A stretch of DNA of 43,847 nt from Bacteroidales bacterium. Its GTDB lineage: Bacteria; Bacteroidota; Bacteroidia; Bacteroidales; UBA932. The DNA is taken from positions 1-43,847 of the forward strand of contig JAKSJN010000018.1 of NCBI GenBank assembly GCA_024402135.1, given 5' to 3'. The position numbers were made by a program, and so were the translations under genes. The notes beneath the pieces are model-generated. The model was not told where the DNA came from, searched no databases, and saw only the letters and a list, made by a program, of their open reading frames with translations. Of the stretch, positions 37,375 through 43,847 are shown piece by piece (within the stretch, counting starts at the first letter, position 1; every line of letters begins with the position of its first letter).

Positions 37375-40335
37375 ATGAAAAAAATCATTAGAATGGCTGC
37401 TATGCTCGCCGTTGCCGGTGCAGCATTGCTTACCAGCTGTACTAAGGATTATTCAGGCGACATCAAGGGTCTTCAGGACAGAATGGACGCAGCTGAGAAG
37501 TCTCTCACCGCTATCCAGGGTCAGATCAACAATGGCGCTATCCTTACTGCAGTAAACAAGACCGCTAATGGTATCCAGGTTGTTACCACCAACGGTACTT
37601 ATGAGATCACCAACGGCCTCAACGGCGCTGACGGAAAGCCAGGTGCTGATGGAAAGCCAGGTGCTGACGGAAAGCCAGGTACCGTATGGACCATCGGTGA
37701 GGATGGTTACTGGTACTGTGACGGCGTTAAGTCTGACTATGCTAAGGGTTCAACCGTAGCTGTAGTTGACGGAAAGCTTATGATCGACGGCGAAGAGGCT
37801 GGTCTTGCACAGGGCCTTACCGCTGTTTATGACGAGGAGAACCAGACTCTCGTACTCTACGGTGTAGAGGGCTTCGAGGAGGGTTATACCATCGGTACCG
37901 GCGTTGAGATCGGTTACATCTCAGTTCTTCCTGGTGACGTTCTCGCTCAAGAGTTGTATCATGGATATAAGGGCAACTATGCTAGACTTACCATCTATAA
38001 CGTTACCGAGAAGGAGAACACCTTCGGTCCTGCAAAGGGTGAGAAGGTAGAGTTCACCGAGGGCAAGTCACTCAACAAGGGTGCTGACATGCTTCTCCGT
38101 GTTTCTCCAGTCAACGCTAAGATCGATCCTGCAAAGCTTTCTCTCATCAACACCAAGGGTGAGGTTCTCGAGCATGTAGTTGCTGAGGCTGTTAAGCCTT
38201 ATGACAAGCTTTTGACTGAATCTAGCGAAACCAAGGCTGGTCAGAATGGTCTCTATGTTGTTACCTTCAATCTTGAGGAGGGTGCTGATACCGCTGCTTT
38301 CAAGGCAGCTGTTGCAACTACCATCAAGGATCGTCAGGACGAATGGGAGGAGAACATTCTCTTTGCTGTTAAGCACGACAAGTCTATCTCAGGTTACGAC
38401 GTAGTCCTTGGCCTTGAGGATGACGCTATCTGCTCAGACGGTAAGGAAGGTCTCCACGACATTCTCATCAACGAGACTTCAATCGCTGAGATCCACAACC
38501 GTTACACTGAGTGCGAGGATGGTGAGACTACCGATCACCTTACCGAGCTTACCTGGCTTGACGACGTTCCTGCAGTTGCTCCTATTCTCGAGGACAGCAA
38601 GGACGGCAAGATCAAGGCTAACGTAGGTGGCCGTCTTGAGGGCGACGTTATTGGCTATCCTGAGGATAACCGTCAGGAAATGGACCTCCTCTATGTTGTA
38701 AAGGGCGAGAAGATCACCATCAAGTTCGTTGAGCCTACCGTTAAGGCATTCTATGTAGAGCTCGATTCTGAGTACGCTCTCGAGTCTACCCCTTCTGAGA
38801 TCAACGCTTGGAACTCTTACGAGTACGAGAATGTTGGTACCAAGAAGCAGGTTGCTACCCTCCAGATGGGTTCTGAGGGTTACATCACCATCAAGGACCT
38901 CAACAATGTTGCAGGTGACATCATCGGTTTCCGCGTTTACGCTGCTAACCTCGATGGTACCCTCTGCGATCCAGATGGTAAGGCATTCTATGTATACGTA
39001 GGCGAGGCTGCTACCAACAGCGACATCACTGTTGACATCAACGCTGCTTCTTACGTTGACGCTACCCTCGGTATCGAGGCTCCTGCTGCTACCACCGGTC
39101 TCCTCAAGATCGCTGACGTTGCTCCTGAGCTCGAGCTCAAGAACGCTAACGGTGCTGTTAAGGGTTGGACTGCTGCTAAGACCAACGATCCTAAGGACGA
39201 GGTATTCACCGTTAAGTTCTACGACAAGAAGAAGGCTGAGATCACCGACGCTGCTAAGTACGCTTCTGCAGTTTACGTTGAGGTTTCTACCGACGATATC
39301 ACCAAGTTCTACGATAACGCTACCTACACCCAGACTCTCCTTACCTACAACGATAAGAACGGTCTTGTACAGAAGATCACCGCTAACATCACCAAGGTTA
39401 TGCCTACCGAGGCTGAGCTCGTAGAGTTCCGTCCTAAGCAGGAGACCGAGGATGGTTCAGGCATCTTCAAGGCTTACATGATCCCATTCTTCAACAAGGA
39501 TGCAGCTGATCTCGCTGGCCAGCAGGCTCAGTACAAGGTTGCTAAAGAGCCAGCTGCAGTTGGTACCAAGGATCTCAACAACGTATTCTACGGCCTTGAT
39601 GAGACCTATGTATTCACCGTTGCTAACGCTGTTTACAACGAGAAGACCAAGAAGTTCGACCAGCCACTCGTTATCGCTTACACTGACAACTCAGTTACCG
39701 GTCTTACCTATGACATGACCGTTGCTACCGATCTTATCGACAATAAGACCCAGCATGCTATCACCGTCGAGGTTAACTACGGTGCTATCTCTACCACCAA
39801 GGATAAGGATGGCGAGCCAGTTGTTAAGGAGTACAAGGTTAAGGCTGATCAGACCCTCCAGGTTATCTTCGCTTGCTGGCATGACGCTGAGAAGTACGTT
39901 TGGAAGACTGACGTTGACGCTAAGACTGGTAAGGTTACCAAGGATTACACTCCTGCACCACAGTGGACCGCTGAGGCTAAGGGTGACGAGGCAGAGTTCA
40001 CTGCTATCCTTGCTACCTCTTCTTACAACAACGACTTCTTCGGTGACATGAGCGTTGCTGACATCATGGAACTCGGATGGCTTATCCTCGCAGTTGATGA
40101 GGATGGTAAGGAAATCGCTCCTGAGCTTGTTTACGAGCCTAAGAAGCAGGTTAACCCTTACTTCATCCCTTCTATCGAAGAGGGCAAGATCAAGTTCGAG
40201 CAGATCTCTACCCAGGTTGATGCAGCTCCAGTTGCTGACCACAAGGAGACTCTCAAGATCTACGTTCAGGATGCATTCGGACACCAGTCTGCAATCAGCA
40301 CCGAGATCGTTGTAAAGAAGCCTAACACCAAGTAA
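37375..40335 (+). CDS. Large surface lipoprotein, DUF4988 (PL29 N-terminal-like), paralogue 1
   Basis: The 986-residue lipoprotein (from ATG 37375) has a signal peptide with lipobox LLTSC (Cys22), then KDY, a partial match to Bacteroidota surface-export signals. A short coiled coil (GLQDRMDAAEKSLTAIQGQI) and an ITNG(L)NGADGKPG collagen-like stretch (to about residue 102) form a DUF4988-like stalk. Residues about 165-555 are a beta-rich region absent from its neighbour. Residues about 558-986 form a module shared with the next gene. I cannot name that module and see no enzyme motif. Codon use (GCT, ACC, GGT, CGT, AAG) is as biased as tuf, implying very high expression. An in-frame ATG at 37369 is less likely. 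Confidence 0.8.
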   Translation: MKKIIRMAAMLAVAGAALLTSCTKDYSGDIKGLQDRMDAAEKSLTAIQGQINNGAILTAVNKTANGIQVVTTNGTYEITNGLNGADGKPGADGKPGADGKPGTVWTIGEDGYWYCDGVKSDYAKGSTVAVVDGKLMIDGEEAGLAQGLTAVYDEENQTLVLYGVEGFEEGYTIGTGVEIGYISVLPGDVLAQELYHGYKGNYARLTIYNVTEKENTFGPAKGEKVEFTEGKSLNKGADMLLRVSPVNAKIDPAKLSLINTKGEVLEHVVAEAVKPYDKLLTESSETKAGQNGLYVVTFNLEEGADTAAFKAAVATTIKDRQDEWEENILFAVKHDKSISGYDVVLGLEDDAICSDGKEGLHDILINETSIAEIHNRYTECEDGETTDHLTELTWLDDVPAVAPILEDSKDGKIKANVGGRLEGDVIGYPEDNRQEMDLLYVVKGEKITIKFVEPTVKAFYVELDSEYALESTPSEINAWNSYEYENVGTKKQVATLQMGSEGYITIKDLNNVAGDIIGFRVYAANLDGTLCDPDGKAFYVYVGEAATNSDITVDINAASYVDATLGIEAPAATTGLLKIADVAPELELKNANGAVKGWTAAKTNDPKDEVFTVKFYDKKKAEITDAAKYASAVYVEVSTDDITKFYDNATYTQTLLTYNDKNGLVQKITANITKVMPTEAELVEFRPKQETEDGSGIFKAYMIPFFNKDAADLAGQQAQYKVAKEPAAVGTKDLNNVFYGLDETYVFTVANAVYNEKTKKFDQPLVIAYTDNSVTGLTYDMTVATDLIDNKTQHAITVEVNYGAISTTKDKDGEPVVKEYKVKADQTLQVIFACWHDAEKYVWKTDVDAKTGKVTKDYTPAPQWTAEAKGDEAEFTAILATSSYNNDFFGDMSVADIMELGWLILAVDEDGKEIAPELVYEPKKQVNPYFIPSIEEGKIKFEQISTQVDAAPVADHKETLKIYVQDAFGHQSAISTEIVVKKPNTK
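37624..37680 (+). repeat. Three 18-bp tandem repeats encoding collagen-like GADGKP
   Basis: GGTGCTGACGGAAAGCCA occurs three times in tandem (37624-37641, 37642-37659, 37660-37677) with two base changes, followed by GGT. It encodes Gly-X-Y triplets GADGKP x3, a rod-like linker between coiled coil and globular domains, and is prone to copy-number change. Confidence 0.9.
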
Positions 40336-40365
40336 TTCAAGTCCGCAAGGACAAATCTGATAATC

Positions 40366-40398
40366 GGAGGCTGTCCATACAGGGCAGCCTCCTTTTTT
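40366..40398 (+). terminator. Intrinsic terminator between the two paralogous lipoprotein genes
   Basis: GGAGGCTGTCC (40366-40376) pairs with GGGCAGCCTCC (40382-40392) over 11 bp with one G-T wobble and a 5-nt loop, followed by six T residues (40393-40398). A smaller GTCC-GCAA-GGAC hairpin lies before it (40341-40352). Paralogue 2 starts 12 nt after the T-tract, so it may depend on read-through. Confidence 0.88.
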
Positions 40399-40410
40399 AA
40401 AACCTGAGCT

Positions 40411-42444
40411 ATGAAATTTGTTCATAAACTCTCATTATACGCTGCCTGCTTTGTTGTGGCCGCATCCTGCGTTCCCCGCAGTTTCCTTGAGCGTCTCGAC
40501 TCTCTCGAGGACAAGGTGAAAGATCAGCAGACACTCCTGGAGCAGTACCAGCAGCGTCTCCAGACCCTCGAACTTCTCTGCGGCCAGATAAACACCAACG
40601 TTACCGGCATCCAGACGATTATTCAGGGACTTTCAAATAATCTCAGTATCGTTTCCGTCACTCCTGTCATGAACGACGGGGTCGAAATCGGCTTCGTGAT
40701 CAGATTCTCCGACGACTCTTCTACCACCATCTATCACGGAACAAATGGTAAGGATGGCGTTGACGGAAAGGACGGCAAGACTCCTTCCATCGGCGTGAAG
40801 GCCGACAAGGACGGCGAGATGTACTGGACCATCGACGGCGAGTGGCTTCTCGACGCTTCCGGAAACAAGGTCGCTGTCAACAAGTCTGTCGCTCCTAAGT
40901 TCAAGATCGACGAGGGCGACTGGTACGTATCATTCGACAATGGCAAGACCTGGGACGAGATCGATGTCATCGGCGAGGAGGAGGACAGCGATGATTTCTT
41001 CTCTTCTGTAACCTACGACAACAAGAACCTCTATCTTACCCTCGCTGACGGAACCGTCATCACCATTCCACTTTCAAAGGTAGAAGAAGCTGAAGAGGAG
41101 GAGGACATGCCTGTCGTTCCCGGTGGAATGGCGCTCAGACTTGCATACTCTCCGCTTTCGGAGCCAGGCACCAAGTCTGCCACCACCGGCATGCTCGAGC
41201 TCGCCAAGGTCGCTCCTAGCCTCACCATCAAGGCCGCTGACGGCAAATATGAGGACTGGGCTCCTTCAGGAGACAACCGTCCTGAGAAGGTGACCTTTGA
41301 CGTCAAGTTCTACAACAAGTCAAAGGCGCAGATCAAGAACATCCCCGCAGGTCTTGTAGATGCTGTATACGTTGAGGTATCCACCGAGGACATCTCTCAG
41401 TTCTATGATGGCAAGACCTATGTCCAGACTCTCAAGACCTACAATAAGATGAACGGTCTCGTGCAGACAATCACCCTGCACGTCACCAAGGTCATGCCTA
41501 CCAAGGCCGACCTCGTCGAGTTCCGTCCTATGCAGGAGGTTGTTGAGGGAAGCGGACTCTTCCGCGCATACATGATTCCTAACCTGAACCCTAATGCGTC
41601 ATCTCTCGCGGATCAGCAGGCGCAGTACCAGGTCGGACCTGAGCCTTCCCTCTACGGCTCGAAGGATCTCGGAAATGTCTTCTATGACCTCAGCTCTAAG
41701 ATCGAGTTCCGTATCGTCAACGCCGCATACAACGAGGATACCGAGGACTACACCGACGACATCATTGTGAAGTGCGCCGGCAGCGCAACCTCGGGCAATC
41801 TCTTCCCGCTCAGCGTGGAGAACGAGCTCATTGACAACGAGACCGTGCACAAGGTGATCGTGTCTTACAACTTCGGAAGGATCTCCAACGATGCGTCTGT
41901 TGACAAGAACGGCAAGCCTGTCGGTCCTCGCGACTACGTTCTCGAGTCCGAGCAGGATCTCTCCGTCATCTTCTCTTGCTGGCACTATGCTGCAAGCCTC
42001 GACTGGAGAGTGGAGAAGGACAAGAACGGCAAGGTGACCAAGGACACCAAGCCTCAGCCTAAGTGGTCCGCAGAGGCTGCAGGCGACGAGGCCGCGATGT
42101 CTGACATCATCGTTACCAGCAGCTATAACAATGACTTCTTCGGCGACCTGACACTCGACGAGATCATCAACGACCTCGGTTGGCTCAAGCTCTCGGAGAA
42201 CAAGGCTGGCAACACCATCGAGCTCGTCTATGAGCGCACCGGCAAGAAGGATCAGGTAAACCCTTACTTCGTTCCTTCAATCGAAGGTGCAACCATCGTC
42301 TTTACCCAGATCAATACCCAGAGCGACTCGGCTCCTGTTCAGGATCACGAAGAAACTCTCAAGATTTACGTAGAGGACGCTTTCGGACACGTATCGGCCA
42401 TTTCTACCAGTGTAACAGTAAAGGCTCCCGGAAAGGCAAACTAG
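40411..42444 (+). CDS. Surface lipoprotein, DUF4988 (PL29 N-terminal-like), paralogue 2
   Basis: The 677-residue lipoprotein has a signal peptide with lipobox VAASC (Cys20) and a longer coiled coil (about 26-60, LERLDSLEDKVKDQQTLLEQ). A DUF4988-like beta segment with GTNGKDGVDGKDGKTPS lies at about 110-126, with YWTIDGEWLLDASGNKV after it. A short acidic linker (EEAEEEEDMP) precedes residues about 241-677, which are homologous to residues 558-986 of paralogue 1. Shared blocks include VYVEVST, NGLVQ, KVMPT, VEFRP, SSYNNDFFGD, QVNPYF and ETLKIYV. No catalytic motif is recognised. It probably arose by duplication, with loss or gain of the middle region. Confidence 0.8.
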   Translation: MKFVHKLSLYAACFVVAASCVPRSFLERLDSLEDKVKDQQTLLEQYQQRLQTLELLCGQINTNVTGIQTIIQGLSNNLSIVSVTPVMNDGVEIGFVIRFSDDSSTTIYHGTNGKDGVDGKDGKTPSIGVKADKDGEMYWTIDGEWLLDASGNKVAVNKSVAPKFKIDEGDWYVSFDNGKTWDEIDVIGEEEDSDDFFSSVTYDNKNLYLTLADGTVITIPLSKVEEAEEEEDMPVVPGGMALRLAYSPLSEPGTKSATTGMLELAKVAPSLTIKAADGKYEDWAPSGDNRPEKVTFDVKFYNKSKAQIKNIPAGLVDAVYVEVSTEDISQFYDGKTYVQTLKTYNKMNGLVQTITLHVTKVMPTKADLVEFRPMQEVVEGSGLFRAYMIPNLNPNASSLADQQAQYQVGPEPSLYGSKDLGNVFYDLSSKIEFRIVNAAYNEDTEDYTDDIIVKCAGSATSGNLFPLSVENELIDNETVHKVIVSYNFGRISNDASVDKNGKPVGPRDYVLESEQDLSVIFSCWHYAASLDWRVEKDKNGKVTKDTKPQPKWSAEAAGDEAAMSDIIVTSSYNNDFFGDLTLDEIINDLGWLKLSENKAGNTIELVYERTGKKDQVNPYFVPSIEGATIVFTQINTQSDSAPVQDHEETLKIYVEDAFGHVSAISTSVTVKAPGKAN

Positions 42445-42530
42445 GCTTCGGTCTCTGAATCCATTCTTGACATGAATCCCAGAACGGTTTCCCGGCCTGA
42501 TGTGGATTAGTGTTACTGACTCTTTTATAA

Positions 42531-42573
42531 AGTCGGCAAACTCGAAAAAGTTTGCCGACTTACTTATTTTTTT
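42531..42573 (+). terminator. Intrinsic terminator after lipoprotein paralogue 2, overlapping the ompA promoter
   Basis: AGTCGGCAAACT (42531-42542) and AGTTTGCCGACT (42549-42560) form a perfect 12-bp stem with loop CGAAAA. TACTTA then a run of seven T residues follow. The TTTG in the 3' arm (42551-42554) is also the -33 element of the next promoter. Confidence 0.88.
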
Positions 42574-42583
42574 GCTACCTTTG
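42551..42583 (+). promoter_or_regulatory. Consensus Bacteroidota promoter for ompA
   Basis: TTTG (42551-42554), 21 nt, TACCTTTG (42576-42583) is a near-perfect match to the -33/-7 consensus. The predicted start near 42588 gives a leader of about 50 nt that is A+T-rich (ATTATTAATTAATATTTATAAACA) just before the start codon, as in highly translated genes of this phylum. Confidence 0.8.
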
Positions 42584-42637
42584 TGAATTAGAGGTCTAAT
42601 AGGCAAATTATTAATTAATATTTATAAACAAGTGAGT

Positions 42638-43711
42638 ATGAAAAAGATTTTTGCTACTATCGCACTCATCGCTCTTTCACTCAGCGCATTCGCTCAGAAG
42701 AGCGACTTCGCACCTAGCTGGTACGGCTATGTAAAGGGTGGTGTTGGTTACACCGTTGGTGAGACCACTGACAACAACCTTATCACTCCAGGTGCAGCTC
42801 TTGGCCTTGGCTATCAGATGTCTCCTGTATTCGGTCTTCGTGGCGACCTTTCAGGTATCCAGGGTAAGGGTTACCTTCCTGCATACGATGAGGGTTATGC
42901 TTTCAACTATGGTCAGCTCAGCCTCGACGCTACTCTCGACATCCGCAACCTTCTTGGTGGTTACAAGCAGCGCGTTCTCAGCCCATATCTCCTCGCAGGT
43001 ATCGGTGGAAACCTCCGTTTCAACAACTCTGAGGTAAACGCTGGTCACCTCCGCGCAGAGGATTACTACTGGGACAAGGCTACCGTAAGCCCTGCAGGCC
43101 GTGCAGGTATCGGTATCGACATCAACGTTACTGAGAATCTCGCTATCGTTGCTGAGGTTGCTACCAACCTCCTCTCAGATGGCTTCAACTCAAAGAACGG
43201 TGGTGCTGAGTCAAAGTTCGACCATCAGTATCAGGCTCTCGTAGGTCTCAAGTTCGCTTTCGGCAAGAAGAAGGTTGCTGCTCCAGAACCAGAGCCAGCT
43301 CCAGTCGTAAAGGAAGAGCCTAAGCCAGAACCAAAGCCAGTCGTAAAGGAAGAGCCTAAGCCAGAACCAGTTGTTGAGCCAGAGCCACTCTACGTTTCAG
43401 ACAACATCCTCTTCCTCATCAACAAGTGGGATATCCGTACCTCTGAGATGCCTAAGATCAATGAGATCGTAAAGGTTATGAACGAGTATCCAAATGCTAA
43501 GCTTTCTATCGTTGGTCACGCTGACAAGGACACAGGTACCGCATCACGCAACCTCTTCCTTTCAGAGAAGCGTTCACAGGCTGTCCTCAACAAGCTCGTT
43601 GAGCTTGGCGTAGCTAAGGATCGCATCACCACCGACTTCAAGGGTGACAAGGCTAACCAGTTCCCTACACCAGAAGGAAACCGCGTAGCAGTTTGCGTTA
43701 TTACTGAGTAA
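42638..43711 (+). CDS. OmpA-family outer-membrane protein
   Basis: OmpA proteins link the outer membrane to peptidoglycan. The 357-residue protein from ATG 42638 has a signal peptide ending SLSAFAQ, an eight-stranded beta-barrel (about 22-208), a Pro/Glu/Lys linker (about 213-250) and an OmpA-like peptidoglycan-binding domain (about 251-357). The last includes IVGHADKDTG, NLFLSEKRSQAV and a final NRVAVCVI. The Asp and Arg that normally hold diaminopimelate are present. An in-frame GTG six bases earlier is less likely than the ATG. Codon use is strongly biased, and it has a strong promoter of its own. Confidence 0.94.
   Translation: MKKIFATIALIALSLSAFAQKSDFAPSWYGYVKGGVGYTVGETTDNNLITPGAALGLGYQMSPVFGLRGDLSGIQGKGYLPAYDEGYAFNYGQLSLDATLDIRNLLGGYKQRVLSPYLLAGIGGNLRFNNSEVNAGHLRAEDYYWDKATVSPAGRAGIGIDINVTENLAIVAEVATNLLSDGFNSKNGGAESKFDHQYQALVGLKFAFGKKKVAAPEPEPAPVVKEEPKPEPKPVVKEEPKPEPVVEPEPLYVSDNILFLINKWDIRTSEMPKINEIVKVMNEYPNAKLSIVGHADKDTGTASRNLFLSEKRSQAVLNKLVELGVAKDRITTDFKGDKANQFPTPEGNRVAVCVITE
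43301..43369 (+). repeat. 33-bp direct repeat in the OmpA proline-rich linker
   Basis: Two identical 33-bp copies (43301-43333 and 43337-43369) separated by AAG encode PVVKEEPKPEP twice. Length variation here would change the distance between barrel and cell-wall domain. Confidence 0.9.
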
Positions 43712-43726
43712 TTTTTCGCAAAAAGT

Positions 43727-43757
43727 TTTGGAATATTAAATTTCCATCGTATATTTG
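43727..43757 (+). promoter_or_regulatory. Consensus promoter upstream of tRNA-Val
   Basis: TTTG (43727-43730), 19 nt, TATATTTG (43750-43757) matches the Bacteroidota consensus. Transcription should start near 43762, about 31 nt before the tRNA. Confidence 0.78.
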
Positions 43758-43759
43758 CA

Positions 43760-43789
43760 GTCCCGTTCAGCGAACGGGACTGTTCTTTT
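43760..43789 (+). terminator. Hairpin with T-rich tail between ompA and tRNA-Val
   Basis: GTCCCGTTC (43760-43768) and GAACGGGAC (43772-43780) form a perfect 9-bp stem with a 3-nt loop, followed by TGTTCTTTT. It can terminate ompA mRNA. It also begins at the predicted start site of the tRNA promoter, so it may be the 5' end of the tRNA precursor. Confidence 0.7.
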
Positions 43790-43792
43790 GAC

Positions 43793-43847
43793 GGGAGCTT
43801 AGCTCAGTTGGTTTAGAGCATCTGCCTTACAAGCAGAGGGTCGGGGG
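43793..43847 (+). tRNA. tRNA-Val (TAC), 3' truncated by the window edge
   Basis: The acceptor half GGGAGCT starts at 43793, followed by the D arm GCTC...GAGC, and anticodon arm TCTGC-CTTACAA-GCAGA with anticodon TAC at 43828-43830 (valine). The T arm begins at the window end. Confidence 0.93.

Noticed and set aside
42632-42637. GTG start for ompA
   Set aside because: The ATG at 42638 gives the standard MKKIFATIALIALSLSAFA signal peptide; the GTG adds only MS.

Overview
This window is a chromosomal segment from a member of the Bacteroidota, most likely the order Bacteroidales. The evidence is the gene order tRNA-tuf-tRNA(Trp)-secE-nusG-rplKAJL-rpoBC, a complete bat (aerotolerance-type) operon, several promoters with the Bacteroidota -33/-7 form (TTTG, about 20 nt, TAnnTTTG), near absence of Shine-Dalgarno sites, and surface lipoproteins with coiled-coil plus collagen-like N-termini. 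The genus cannot be named from the sequence alone. The window opens inside a tRNA-Thr and closes inside a tRNA-Val.

Layout. 1-12694 (+): translation and transcription core, from EF-Tu through RpoC, with an intrinsic terminator between rplL and rpoB and a 34-nt perfect palindrome after rpoC. 12819-16603 (-): lysS, an SPOUT rRNA/tRNA methyltransferase, a DUF486 membrane protein and aroE, closely packed. 16694-18430 (+): recJ, which has a promoter so close to its start codon that the mRNA should be nearly leaderless. 18393-24035 (-): aroK, parC, era and an RluB-type pseudouridine synthase with a long GERRS-repeat N-terminal tail. 24094-26019 (-): tonB-exbD-exbB energy-transduction set. 26137-26970 (-): truA. 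26998-37098 (+): moxR, DUF58, a signal-anchor protein, batA, batB, batC, a batD-batE fusion and a secreted phosphoesterase/PQQ-propeller protein. 37375-43711 (+): two large tandem paralogous lipoproteins and an OmpA-type porin/anchor protein.

How the genes fit together. Most of the window is housekeeping: protein synthesis, aromatic amino-acid synthesis (aroE, aroK), topology and repair (parC, recJ), ribosome and tRNA maturation (era, rluB-like, truA, SPOUT methyltransferase). The right half concerns the envelope: TonB/ExbBD supplies energy to outer-membrane receptors, the Bat proteins form a membrane complex of MoxR-type ATPase and von Willebrand factor A proteins, and the last three genes encode probable cell-surface proteins whose codon use resembles that of tuf and the ribosomal genes, which suggests high expression.

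Most notable points: (1) a palindrome-bounded repeat of about 109 bp inserted in frame inside the SPOUT methyltransferase gene, adding about 36 residues without breaking it; (2) a tandem pair of large surface lipoproteins that share a roughly 430-residue C-terminal module I cannot name, separated by a strong intrinsic terminator; (3) a BatD-BatE fusion; (4) a 17-unit GERRS(Y/F) repeat tail on a pseudouridine synthase; (5) very short leaders on recJ and truA; (6) promoter elements embedded in terminators on both sides of ompA.
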